40,550 nucleotides of DNA from Candidatus Parabacteroides intestinigallinarum (lineage in GTDB: Bacteria > Bacteroidota > Bacteroidia > Bacteroidales > Tannerellaceae): positions 1 through 40,550 of the forward strand of contig DXEN01000033.1 in assembly GCA_019114945.1 (NCBI GenBank). The letters are read 5' to 3'. A program made the position numbers and the translations under genes. Below are positions 15,240 through 22,912 of this stretch, in pieces (positions within the stretch are counted from its first letter, which is position 1; each line of letters starts with the position of its first letter). The notes below the pieces were generated by a model, which had not been told where the DNA came from, made no database searches, and worked only from the letters and a program-made list of their open reading frames with translations.

Positions 15240-16448
15240 ATGGATCATACAGACATTCAACCTTTATTAAATGTATATCATCGGAAATTGGCATATACAA
15301 GCCTAAAATTCAAAAGATATCTTTACAACCAAATCAATTGGGACGTACGCTTATTGGGCATTAAAGGAGCACGTGGCGTAGGTAAAACAACTCTGCTTTT
15401 GCAGCGTATTAAGGAAGCGTTTGACAACATTGATTCTGTTTTTTACGTATCGCTTGACAACCTTTGGTTTCAGAATCACAGCGCGGAGGAACTGGTAGAA
15501 TTCCTTTACACCCATGGTGTAACCCACTTATTCTTTGACGAAGTGCATAAATACCGCGACTGGACTACATTTATCAAAAATATATACGACAATTACCCTG
15601 ACTTAAATATCGTTTATACCGGTTCCGCGATGCTGGCTATTGACAACTCCAAGAGTGATCTTTCACGCCGCCAATCTTTGTATACGCTATGCGGTTTGTC
15701 TTTTCGGGAATATCTGGAGTACGAAGGAATTATCACATTACCCCCTTTGCAACTCGGAGCATTACTGAAAACGCATACAAATTGCGCGATGGAAGTGGTG
15801 GCTCAGATAAAAGTGTTGAAATATTTCGAGAAATATCTTGACAGTGGCTATTATCCTTATTACAAAGAGGCGGGAAAGGATTATCTAATGCGTGTCAATG
15901 AGGTGATCCAACTAATTATCGACAGCGATATTCCTGCGGTAGAAGAAACAATCACCTATGCTACCCGGCAAAAAATAAAAAAGCTACTAATGGTGGTCGC
16001 AGAGAATGTTCCATTGGAACCAAACATTAACAAACTATCGTCAAGTTTGGAATCCACTCGCGATCAAACGCTAAAGATGCTTTATTGGTTGGATAGAGCC
16101 GCCTTGCTTGATTTATTGACCGATAAAATCAAGGACTATAAACATTTGATTGGTCCGAAAAAGATTTATCTTGATAATACGAACCTGATGAACGCATTGG
16201 GAAGCAAAATATCCAAAGGTACACAACGAGAGACATTCTTCGCCAATCAGGTAGGAGCTGTGGCTACCTTGTCTATACCTAAACAAGGAGATTTCATGGT
16301 CGATGGCAAATACCTGTTCGAAGTGGGTGGCCCGCAAAAGACATTCGACCAAATCGCCGATTTGCCCGATAGCTATTTAGCTATTGATAATATAGAGGTA
16401 GGAAACGGCAACAGAATTCCTTTGTGGCTTTTCGGATGCCTATACTAA
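15240..16448 (+). CDS. AAA-family ATPase with C-terminal nuclease-like domain (AAA_14/DUF4143-type)
   Basis: The 402-residue protein starts MDHTDIQPLLNVYHRKLAYT. The Walker A motif is GARGVGKTTLL at about residues 43-53. The Walker B segment is HLFFDEVHKYRDW, with DE near residues 100-101, and VYTGSAML follows as a sensor-like strand. The C-terminal quarter (ETFFANQVGAV, GDFMVDGKYLFEVGGPQK) looks like the DUF4143/PD-(D/E)XK-like tail of these ATPases, where D and ExG may be nuclease-type residues. Function is unknown; relatives are abundant and patchily distributed in Bacteroidales. The gene is clearly AT-richer than its neighbours. It lies between perfect 31-bp direct repeats with its own operator-like motifs, all signs of transfer as a unit. 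Confidence 0.8.
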   Translation: MDHTDIQPLLNVYHRKLAYTSLKFKRYLYNQINWDVRLLGIKGARGVGKTTLLLQRIKEAFDNIDSVFYVSLDNLWFQNHSAEELVEFLYTHGVTHLFFDEVHKYRDWTTFIKNIYDNYPDLNIVYTGSAMLAIDNSKSDLSRRQSLYTLCGLSFREYLEYEGIITLPPLQLGALLKTHTNCAMEVVAQIKVLKYFEKYLDSGYYPYYKEAGKDYLMRVNEVIQLIIDSDIPAVEETITYATRQKIKKLLMVVAENVPLEPNINKLSSSLESTRDQTLKMLYWLDRAALLDLLTDKIKDYKHLIGPKKIYLDNTNLMNALGSKISKGTQRETFFANQVGAVATLSIPKQGDFMVDGKYLFEVGGPQKTFDQIADLPDSYLAIDNIEVGNGNRIPLWLFGCLY

Positions 16449-16457
16449 AAGATGGTG

Positions 16458-16488
16458 ATTTCAGATTTCAAATGCACATAGGTGCGAT
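16458..16488 (+). repeat. 31-bp direct repeat, right copy
   Basis: Identical to 15117-15147. It begins 10 bases after the ATPase stop codon, and its second half is unit 1 of the 22-bp array that continues to 16556. Confidence 0.9.
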
Positions 16489-16556
16489 GGGAAAGTCACG
16501 TATGTGCGTTGGCATTTTAACATACGTGCGTTGGCAAAGACACATAGGTGCGATTT
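16475..16556 (+). repeat. 22-bp tandem array B (four units)
   Basis: The GTGCG core falls at 16482, 16504, 16526 and 16548, an exact 22-bp period. Units read CACATAGGTGCGATGGG, CACGTATGTGCGTTGGC, ACATACGTGCGTTGGC and CACATAGGTGCGAT. The linkers (AAAGT, ATTTTA, AAAGA) match those at the same positions in arrays A and C. There are no unique spacers, so this is not a CRISPR. Confidence 0.9.
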
Positions 16557-16560
16557 TAGT

Positions 16561-16800
16561 TATCTCACTGACCTCGGAGAGGTCGAATGTGTGTAACCGC
16601 CGGTGGAGCGAAGCGACACCCGCGGATAACAGACAGCACCACGATGCGGAACCTCGAAGAGGTCCAAGCCTACAGCCGTATTCGACCTTTCCGAGGTCGC
16701 AGTGCGGGAGAGTCGCGTGTGCCGCAGGTAGCGCCCCACACCACCTGGCGGCTAAACGAAGGTTTTTTAACGCTTTCCCCATAGGGGATTTCCTCTTTTC
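16561..16800. repeat. Cluster of mini-hairpins (REP-like) before the beta-barrel gene
   Basis: Short perfect or near-perfect stems follow one another: GACCTCGGAGAGGTC (16570-16584), GGTGGAGCGAAGCGACACC (about 16602-16620), ACCTCGAAGAGGT (about 16653-16665), CGACCTTTCCGAGGTCG (about 16684-16700) and TTCCCCATAGGGGAT (about 16776-16790). The first two are shared with the modules at the window ends. No gene is seen in 16449-16835; short ORFs here have no protein-like features. Confidence 0.6.
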
Positions 16801-16835
16801 CTTGTCGTATTCGTAAAACGTAAAACAAGAAGTGT

Positions 16836-17394
16836 ATGAAGAGGATTGGATTATTGATCGTGTGTATGCTGGGTGTACTTTCCGCCCACGCACAGTGGAG
16901 CGTGTCGCCGGAAGTGGGCCTCTCGGCGTTCCGCCGGAATACGTAGCCCGGCCATCAAATTAGGAGCTGCGGTAGAGTATCAATTCAAGCCGCATTTCTC
17001 GTTGGAATCCGGTTTGTATTACACGCAGCGGGGATTCTCGCTCACGGAGTATAACCCCGGACCTTATCACGAGGAGCCTTCGTTGGTGCGCCATATGTTC
17101 CAGATTCCCTTGCGGGCACGTTTCTCGTGGGAAGTGGCGGACGATGTGCGCTTGTTTTTCGGTACCGGCCCGTATTTGGGTATTTATTTCGTGGACGACT
17201 GGAATCATACGGTGCTTCACCGGAACGACGACACCGGCAACGTGGCCGAGATCGGTCTTTCCACGATGGTCGGCGTAGAGGTGAAACGCTTCTTCGTCCG
17301 CTTGGGACACGAGGTGGCGTTTGTCGGCTATCACGAGCGATATCTCAATGGCTGGAACCATTGCCTGACGCTCTCCGTCGGCTATCGGTTTTGA
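16836..17394 (+). pseudogene. Frameshifted outer-membrane beta-barrel protein (PorT/OMP_b-brl-like)
   Basis: An ATG at 16836 opens a frame with an ideal signal peptide (MKRIGLLIVCMLGVLSAHAQ) and WSVSPEVGLSAFRRNT, then meets TAG at 16944-16946. The rest of the barrel continues in the +1 frame from about 16945 (SPAIKLGAAVEYQFKPHFSL) to TGA at 17394, ending in the outer-membrane C-terminal VGYRF. Removing one base near 16944 restores a protein of about 185 residues with alternating beta-strand pattern (GLYYTQRGFSL, FQIPLRARFSWEV, VRLFFGTGPYLGIYF). The intact form would be an 8- to 10-stranded outer-membrane barrel of unknown function. The break could be a true mutation or a sequencing error. Confidence 0.75.
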
Positions 17395-17396
17395 GA

Positions 17397-17735
17397 CTAT
17401 TGGCTTAACAGATTGGTTACTTCTTCCTTCAACCTTGGTAGGTGATTAATAACCATACTCCAAAGAATATCAACCGATAAACTATCATATCCATGAATGA
17501 TATAGTTTCTCGCGTCCACTATTTTACGAGCATTGGTGATGGCTATGTTTTTCTCTGCCTTTAAGATTCGATTCATAGCCTCACCAATAATCTCAATATT
17601 CCTTTCCGTGGCGCGCCGAAGGCAAAGATTTCCACAAAAATCCTCGAATAATTTAGGCCTATCGCCAAAGAAACTTTCAATCTCTTCAATAGCGGTTAAA
17701 ACATCGTGTAAATGTTTCTTTATCAATTCATCCAT
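17397..17735 (-). CDS. hepT: HepT-like HEPN RNase toxin (DUF86), pair 2
   Basis: The 112-residue helical protein carries R76-N-Y-I-I-H81-G-Y83, the RX4HXY motif of HepT toxins; R and H form the RNase site and Y is the AMPylation target. ERNIEIIGEAMNRI is the usual second helix of the DUF86 family. It overlaps the upstream MNT gene by 8 bases, as in classic mntA-hepT operons, and ends 2 bases from the stop of the convergent barrel pseudogene. Predicted role: cut tRNA or other RNA in the cytoplasm unless AMPylated by MntA. Confidence 0.88.
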   Translation of the reverse strand: MDELIKKHLHDVLTAIEEIESFFGDRPKLFEDFCGNLCLRRATERNIEIIGEAMNRILKAEKNIAITNARKIVDARNYIIHGYDSLSVDILWSMVINHLPRLKEEVTNLLSQ

Positions 17736-18027
17736 ATATCAAAACTTTTGTCGCATCCACATTCTTTTTTAAATAAGGGTTTTGGATGGTCTGTTCCTCC
17801 ACCAAGTCGACTTCCCTGCCTAATAGCTCTTCCAGCGCGTATTTAAAATCAAAGTAATTATTAAAATAATCGCTTACTTTCGATTTATTGAAAGATACCA
17901 CTAAATCCACATCACTATCCTCGTTGAAACGATTGGTTAGGATAGAACCAAAAGCGAATAATTTCCGAACCTTGTGCTTCTCGCACAAAGCGATAATTTT
18001 CTGTATGTTATTTTCCAGCAATTTCAT
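17728..18027 (-). CDS. mntA: MntA-like minimal nucleotidyltransferase antitoxin, pair 2
   Basis: The 99-residue protein has the GSx10DxD motif GSILTNRFNEDSDVD, followed by LVV and a second acidic strand near VDLVEEQ. I chose the ATG at 18027 over the in-frame one at 18036 because AAGGAG lies 9 bases before it; for the upstream ATG the same AAGGAG would abut the start codon. A perfect TACCTTTG -7 element at 18047-18054 also leaves only a few bases of leader for the longer form. It would AMPylate and silence the HepT partner encoded by the overlapping next gene. Confidence 0.87.
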   Translation of the reverse strand: MKLLENNIQKIIALCEKHKVRKLFAFGSILTNRFNEDSDVDLVVSFNKSKVSDYFNNYFDFKYALEELLGREVDLVEEQTIQNPYLKKNVDATKVLIYG

Positions 18028-18054
18028 AAGTGGCATCTCCTTCGCACAAAGGTA
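18028..18054 (-). promoter_or_regulatory. Promoter and unusually clear ribosome-binding site of mntA-hepT
   Basis: Minus strand: TACCTTTG at 18047-18054 (perfect TAnnTTTG), then GCGAAGGAGATGCCACTT leading to the ATG at 18027. The AAGGAG decides the start. Strong Shine-Dalgarno sequences are infrequent in this phylum. Confidence 0.6.
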
Positions 18055-18168
18055 ATCAAATAGATCGAATCCAATGAGATTGGGGGGCTTATTTGCATGC
18101 TTCCTTGCCCAATTTGATTTGCTTACCTCGCGTTTTCGGCTTAACTTGCGCCCCGAAAAGAGAGCGCG

Positions 18169-19914
18169 ATGAGAAAGTGGTTAGTGGGTATCGGATGGTT
18201 GTGCGTACTTTGGCTCGCGGGCTGTAAGGACGATGGGGTAGGGGAGCGGTTACTCGCCCGCGCCGAGGCGGTGTTCGCCACCGCTCCGGACAGCGCCCGT
18301 GCCTTGCTGGACAGCGTCGCCCTGCCCGAGGAATTAGGCGAGCGGTCGCTTGCGCGCTGGTGCGCGCTCTATGGGCGGGTGGCGGATACGCTCTATATCG
18401 ACCTGCCTTATCCAGAACCATTCCGCCAAGCGTACACCTACCTGCGAGCACACGGCACGAGGCGGGAGCAAGCGCGGATGGGCCTTTACTTGGGTCGCGC
18501 CTACGCGGCGGACAAGGAATACGAACGGGCGATGAAAGTCTACCTCCAAGCCCTCGACGCCGCCCTCGCTTGCGAGGATTATAACCAGGCCGGCTACATC
18601 AGCAGCTATACCGCCGACCTCTACGATTACGAGGAAAATTATCTGCGGGCGAAGGAGAAATACGCCGAGGCGGAAACCTATTTCCGCCAAGCAGGAAATA
18701 TGCGGAGTGCGGCTTATGCCTTACGAGACCAAGGACAAATGTATGTGTTTGTGGATTCCGCCCATATAGCACTTCCTTATATATTACAAGCAGATACAAT
18801 TCTTACAACCGCCGGAGATTCATCGGATATCGCTTATATCGCTAATGCTTTGGGGAATGTATATAAGCATTTAGGCGATACATCGCTCGCAAAAAGATAC
18901 TTTTGGAAAGCCATACAGGTTTCCGATGAGGATATAGCACCTGATTATTGCGCTTTGGCGGATATCTATATAGAAGCGGGTGATTTTTCTAATGCTCGAA
19001 TATGCCTGGAAGAAGTGAATCATATTTCTCCATTAAACGACATTGTTTCTATTGCTTTGGCCTATAATTACTATCAATTAGAAAAGGCAGAGGGCAATTT
19101 AAATAAAGCAATATCTTACTTAGAAGCATATAATGAAGCTTGTGATTCGATTTATTCCATACGGAGTTATGAAAATGTAGCTAAGGCAGAGAAGAAATAC
19201 GAACATTTAAAAGTATCCTTAGAGAACGCTCAATTAAAAGAAGAGCGACAATTGCTTTTTATCCATTTTATATTAGCGCTCATCGCAAGCTTCCTATTGT
19301 TGGTCTTGTATCTCTTCCGAATCAATCATAAAAATAGACTCATCTATCAGCAAAACCTGGATCTTGAACGAAGAAGCAACGCCATATCGAGATTGCAAGA
19401 TGAATTGCGTATCAAGCAACAGGAACTAAAAAATCTATCGAATCAGCTATCGGAAAAGAATGATTTATTGGATGAATTGGATTCGCGGGCGAAGTTGCGA
19501 GAAAAATATGAGCGATTGAGCGAAGAAGAAACGCTCCTTATGGAACGGATATCCGAGCAGCGTAAGGATTTACTTCAATCTTCGGCTATCGCCCAAAAAT
19601 TAGAGAAATTGTCGCGAAAGGTAATGCCCGGCATGGATAAATCGCTCCTGACGGAAAAGGATTGGCAAAGTATCCTTTTATTGGTAGACAACGCATATCC
19701 TTCTTTTTCCGCTCAGATAGTTACCTATGACTTAACACCCGCAGAATCGCGTTATTGCTATTTGGCTTTGTTCCATTTCGACGCGATAGCAGAAGCTCGA
19801 CTATTAAACATCTTACCCGATTCCGTCAATAAACGTCGCCAGCGGGTGCGGCAAAAGCTCGGCATCACGGGGAAAGAGGTGGATTTATACGCTTATCTCA
19901 TCCATCTGGCATAA
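18169..19914 (+). CDS. TPR lipoprotein/membrane regulator with C-terminal DNA-binding-like domain
   Basis: The 581-residue protein begins with a signal sequence and lipobox (LAGC19). Tetratricopeptide-like helical repeats run from about residue 25 to 350 (for example GLYLGRAYAADKEYERAMKVYLQAL and AYIANALGNVYKHLGDTSLAKRYFWKAI). A single transmembrane segment lies near 364-388 (FIHFILALIASFLLLVLYLF). A coiled coil follows at about 395-500, then a C-terminal helical domain with TPAESRYCYLALFHF and NKRRQRVRQKLGI, which resembles a LuxR-like helix-turn-helix. Such proteins are common in Bacteroidales and are thought to sense envelope signals. The first 530 bases are very GC-rich and the next kilobase is AT-rich, so the gene looks mosaic. 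Confidence 0.8.
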   Translation: MRKWLVGIGWLCVLWLAGCKDDGVGERLLARAEAVFATAPDSARALLDSVALPEELGERSLARWCALYGRVADTLYIDLPYPEPFRQAYTYLRAHGTRREQARMGLYLGRAYAADKEYERAMKVYLQALDAALACEDYNQAGYISSYTADLYDYEENYLRAKEKYAEAETYFRQAGNMRSAAYALRDQGQMYVFVDSAHIALPYILQADTILTTAGDSSDIAYIANALGNVYKHLGDTSLAKRYFWKAIQVSDEDIAPDYCALADIYIEAGDFSNARICLEEVNHISPLNDIVSIALAYNYYQLEKAEGNLNKAISYLEAYNEACDSIYSIRSYENVAKAEKKYEHLKVSLENAQLKEERQLLFIHFILALIASFLLLVLYLFRINHKNRLIYQQNLDLERRSNAISRLQDELRIKQQELKNLSNQLSEKNDLLDELDSRAKLREKYERLSEEETLLMERISEQRKDLLQSSAIAQKLEKLSRKVMPGMDKSLLTEKDWQSILLLVDNAYPSFSAQIVTYDLTPAESRYCYLALFHFDAIAEARLLNILPDSVNKRRQRVRQKLGITGKEVDLYAYLIHLA

Positions 19915-20038
19915 TGATTTGTATATCAAACTTGTAGTTTGAGTATATGATAAGGCTTTGTCCTATATATTATTTCGAGCACTGCTAATAATCAATCAGT
20001 TACGAATATTAACTGTCCGATATTTTCTCTTTTCGAAC

Positions 20039-20070
20039 ATTGCTTTTTTTTAATATTTATCCTATATTCG
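20039..20070 (+). promoter_or_regulatory. Promoter of the outer-membrane protein gene
   Basis: ATTG at 20039-20042, a 20-base spacer, then TATATTCG at 20063-20070. Initiation near 20077 gives a leader of about 48 bases. The gene is therefore transcribed separately from the TPR regulator 210 bases upstream. Confidence 0.5.
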
Positions 20071-20124
20071 TGATATGAATTACGAATGTTGAAGATATTT
20101 ATGAACTCATAAAACAATACGATT

Positions 20125-21480
20125 ATGAAACAGCGAGGATTAAAAGTATGCCTTTTCCTATTGATGACAAGTACATTCATGACTTGGGGCCAGGAATACA
20201 AGGATTATGATTTGAGCCAATACCGACAGCCGGATATTACCCGCAATGAGTTGGACTTCTCCGTGAACTCCGAAGGCAATTTCACCAATTATAAAATAGA
20301 TAGTGAGGAGGATCGTAGGCACTATGGTAATATCAGCGGGAACCTGGACGTGACGTTCAACCGCTATCGCAACGCCCAACGTTTCCGCGGGACACAACGG
20401 GCCGGCGTGCAACTCTCCGGCGATTATATCCGGGACGGGATGGGCGCGAAGAACCGGACTTACCTCGTGGGGCTTTCTTACGACAACAGCAGCCGTTTCT
20501 ATGGGGACGATTACGAGGGACTTTTCTTCGAGACCGGCGGATTGGCGGCATTCTCTATCCTTGGCGATAAGGATTATGGAGAGGTGGAAAGAGAGACGAA
20601 AAGCACCCGAAAGAATTTCTCGGTATCGATTCCGCTACGGGTGGGCAAGGGCCGTATCGAGCGGGTAGAGGATGCCCGGCAAGCGATTTATATCTTGGAG
20701 AACCTCGCCAAGCGGAAGGTGTTGAACCGGACGCTGACGGACGAGGAAATCTATGAATTCGCCCAGGTAATCTCCACGGTGAAAAACAAGCGTTTCTTCG
20801 ATGCCCGTCTGCGTCTGATCGACGAAGTAACGGCGGTAGATTCCTTCCTCGTACAGAGCGGAGCCTTGGCTACCAACGGAGCCTCTTACTTCACCACGCT
20901 TTACGATTATTGGATGTATGGCGACCTGTTCGAGCGGAAATCGGGTACGGAAATCAGCGGAGGCATCACGCCCGGTTTCGAGTTCGCTAAATATGAAGAA
21001 GTGATCGCTTATGATTCCAAAAGGTTGAGTCCCTCGATCGTGGCGGACGTACGCTTGGATTACGAGAAGCCGATGAACCTGTATTGGCAGAACTCGGCGA
21101 TGGTGCGTGTTTATGGCGGGTACGAATATCGATATGAAGAATATGATGGTGGAGCGGGCATGGAGAGCAAGCTCAACAACTACAACGCGAACCTGAACGC
21201 CCGCTATGGCTTCGGCTATTATCCGAACTCGCGGACGAACATCAACCTCGGCGTAGAGGAGCTTTTGAGCTGGAACAAATTGGCCAATAAAGACGCCGAC
21301 TTGGGCAGCGATTCCTACGTAGGTACGCATACGAGCCTTTATCTGGATTTGTATTATTACTTCTCGCCCCAATTGCGCCTGGCGGCGGAAGGGAATTTGG
21401 GCTATCAGTATTCCGACCTGTATGCTTATAACAGTTGGACCGGTAATTTCGTGTTGACGCTGACGTATTCGTTGTTCTGA
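20125..21480 (+). CDS. Putative outer-membrane beta-barrel protein of unknown function
   Basis: The 451-residue protein has a signal peptide (to about residue 22, TWGQ). Its body has long alternating amphipathic strands (RAGVQLSGDYIRDG, RTYLVGLSYDNSSRFYG, SGGITPGFEFAKYEE, TSLYLDLYYYFSPQLRLAAEGNLGYQY). The C-terminal strand NFVLTLTYSLF ends in phenylalanine, the usual signal for BAM insertion. A soluble-looking insert at about residues 170-245 (GRIERVEDARQAIYILENLA, RTLTDEEIYEFAQVIS) suggests a periplasmic or surface helical domain. I do not recognise a characterised family. It follows the TPR regulator but has its own promoter. Confidence 0.75.
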   Translation: MKQRGLKVCLFLLMTSTFMTWGQEYKDYDLSQYRQPDITRNELDFSVNSEGNFTNYKIDSEEDRRHYGNISGNLDVTFNRYRNAQRFRGTQRAGVQLSGDYIRDGMGAKNRTYLVGLSYDNSSRFYGDDYEGLFFETGGLAAFSILGDKDYGEVERETKSTRKNFSVSIPLRVGKGRIERVEDARQAIYILENLAKRKVLNRTLTDEEIYEFAQVISTVKNKRFFDARLRLIDEVTAVDSFLVQSGALATNGASYFTTLYDYWMYGDLFERKSGTEISGGITPGFEFAKYEEVIAYDSKRLSPSIVADVRLDYEKPMNLYWQNSAMVRVYGGYEYRYEEYDGGAGMESKLNNYNANLNARYGFGYYPNSRTNINLGVEELLSWNKLANKDADLGSDSYVGTHTSLYLDLYYYFSPQLRLAAEGNLGYQYSDLYAYNSWTGNFVLTLTYSLF

Positions 21481-21492
21481 TAGGAATATATT

Positions 21493-21624
21493 GTAGAGAC
21501 GTCATAGTATGGCGTCTCTACTATTTTCGACAAAGACGCCATAATATGATGCCACAAAAAGACGCCATAAAGAGACGCCATAATATGATGCCATTAAGAG
21601 ACGCCATAATATGACGTCTCTACA
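21493..21624. terminator. Palindromic repeat array between convergent genes (likely bidirectional terminator)
   Basis: A 29-base palindrome at 21493-21521 (GTAGAGACG...CGTCTCTAC, one wobble pair) is followed by four more copies or half-copies of GACGCCATAATATGATGCC to 21624, where AGACGCCATAATATGACGTC closes the set in inverted orientation. It fills nearly all of the 158-base gap between the outer-membrane protein and deoC, which converge. Either strand would fold into strong stems. Confidence 0.6.
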
Positions 21625-21638
21625 CAATATTATTGGGA

Positions 21639-22553
21639 TTAAGATAATCGCTTCTCGATGTCGCCCACCAAGCCGCTGGCGCCCACGCGGAATAAATCGG
21701 CGGTCAGCCATTCGTCGCCCAACACCTCTTTCACGATGGTATAATACTTCACCGCCTCCTCGGCCGTGCGGATGCCGCCGGACACCTTCAAACCGACCTT
21801 TTTCCCGGTGAGTTCGTGGTATTGACGAAGGACACGACACATCACGTAAGCCGCCTCCGGCGTAGCGCCGGGATAACCTTTGCCCGTAGAAGTCTTGATG
21901 AAGTCAGCGCCGGAATAAAGGGCGAGGATCGCGGCCTTGCGGATGTTCTCGGCGGTCGCCAAAGCGCCGGTCTCCAAGATAACTTTCATGCGGTCCTCGC
22001 GGCAGCTCTCCTTGATTTCCGCCAATTCATCGCTCAAATCCTCGTAATTCTCCTCTAAGAAATACCCCAAATTCATCACCGTATCGACCTCCTCGGCGCC
22101 TTCCATGACCGCCATCGCCGTCTCCGCCACCTTGATTTCCGTGAAAGTCTGCGAGGCGGGAAATCCACCGCACACGGCGGCGACGCGCACGCCATCCGCC
22201 CGCAACGCCTGCTTGACCGTCTCCACGAAAACAGGGTAGACACAAATCGCCGCCACGTTCGCCACGTCCGGACGAGTGCCCTCGTAATCGTTCACGCTCT
22301 CGACCATTCGCCAGATCGTTTCCTTCGTATCCATCGCCGTAAGCGAGGTCAAATCGATGAATCCATGAATCCGCTTCAACACCTCCGGCGTGAAGTTCCC
22401 AGCGGCGTGCTTCTCCAACAAAGCCGTCACCGTTCTTGTAACTTGCTCGTCGCTCCCGAACGCCTCGAACTTATCGAACGCCTCGTGGTATTTATCCGTT
22501 TTCGGAGCCTTCGCCCCATACGCCTGCTCAAAATCATCCTTGTACAATTCCAT
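21639..22553 (-). CDS. deoC: Deoxyribose-phosphate aldolase
   Basis: The 304-residue TIM-barrel protein has the Schiff-base lysine K220 in DFIKTSTGK and the second active-site lysine in VGLKVSGGIR, plus MKVILETG. It cleaves 2-deoxyribose 5-phosphate to glyceraldehyde 3-phosphate and acetaldehyde, the last step of deoxynucleoside breakdown, in the cytoplasm. It is longer than E. coli DeoC (about 260 residues) by an N-terminal extension of about 45 residues, and the gene belongs to the longer class. AAGGAG is present 7 bases before the ATG. It is the last gene of the mnmG-to-deoC cluster. Confidence 0.95.
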   Translation of the reverse strand: MELYKDDFEQAYGAKAPKTDKYHEAFDKFEAFGSDEQVTRTVTALLEKHAAGNFTPEVLKRIHGFIDLTSLTAMDTKETIWRMVESVNDYEGTRPDVANVAAICVYPVFVETVKQALRADGVRVAAVCGGFPASQTFTEIKVAETAMAVMEGAEEVDTVMNLGYFLEENYEDLSDELAEIKESCREDRMKVILETGALATAENIRKAAILALYSGADFIKTSTGKGYPGATPEAAYVMCRVLRQYHELTGKKVGLKVSGGIRTAEEAVKYYTIVKEVLGDEWLTADLFRVGASGLVGDIEKRLS

Positions 22554-22568
22554 ATCTTTCTCCTTCTT

Positions 22569-22907
22569 TTAATGATTCAATTTCTCGTTCTGTATATGAC
22601 GCTCCTTATCCCGCTCTGTCTTTTTCCGCAAGTTCTTCTCGAAAGCCTCCGTCAAGTCGATACCCGTTTGGTTGGCCAGGCAGAGCAACACCCACAGCAC
22701 ATCCGCCATTTCATCGGCTAAATCCTTCCGCTTGTCGCTCTCCTTGAACGACTGCTCGCCATACGTACGGGCGATAATACGCGCCACCTCGCCAACCTCC
22801 TCGGTCAAGATCGCCATATTGGTCAGCTCATTGAAATAGCGCACGCCATACGTCCGGATCCAATGATCCACCATTTCCTGCGCCTGCTTAATCGATATCT
22901 CCGCCAT
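22569..22907 (-). CDS. MazG-like nucleotide pyrophosphohydrolase
   Basis: The 112-residue protein starts at 22907, five bases after the dtd stop; the longer upstream reading runs through dtd in another frame and is rejected. The all-alpha NTP pyrophosphatase signature is LTEEVGEVAR (EExxE) and LADEMADVLW (DExxD), which bind the metal ions. Such enzymes hydrolyse canonical or damaged (d)NTPs to monophosphates. The position between dtd and deoC fits nucleotide-pool cleaning and salvage. The exact substrate is not known. Confidence 0.88.
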   Translation of the reverse strand: MAEISIKQAQEMVDHWIRTYGVRYFNELTNMAILTEEVGEVARIIARTYGEQSFKESDKRKDLADEMADVLWVLLCLANQTGIDLTEAFEKNLRKKTERDKERHIQNEKLNH

Positions 22908-22912
22908 AACGC

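Noticed and set aside
16561-16893. Short ORFs of 65-141 codons in the repeat island
   Set aside because: They are made of hairpin repeats on both strands, have no start signals, and lack protein-like composition.
16836-17394. Programmed frameshift in the beta-barrel gene
   Set aside because: There is no slippery heptamer and no downstream pseudoknot evident at 16940; a mutation or read error is simpler.
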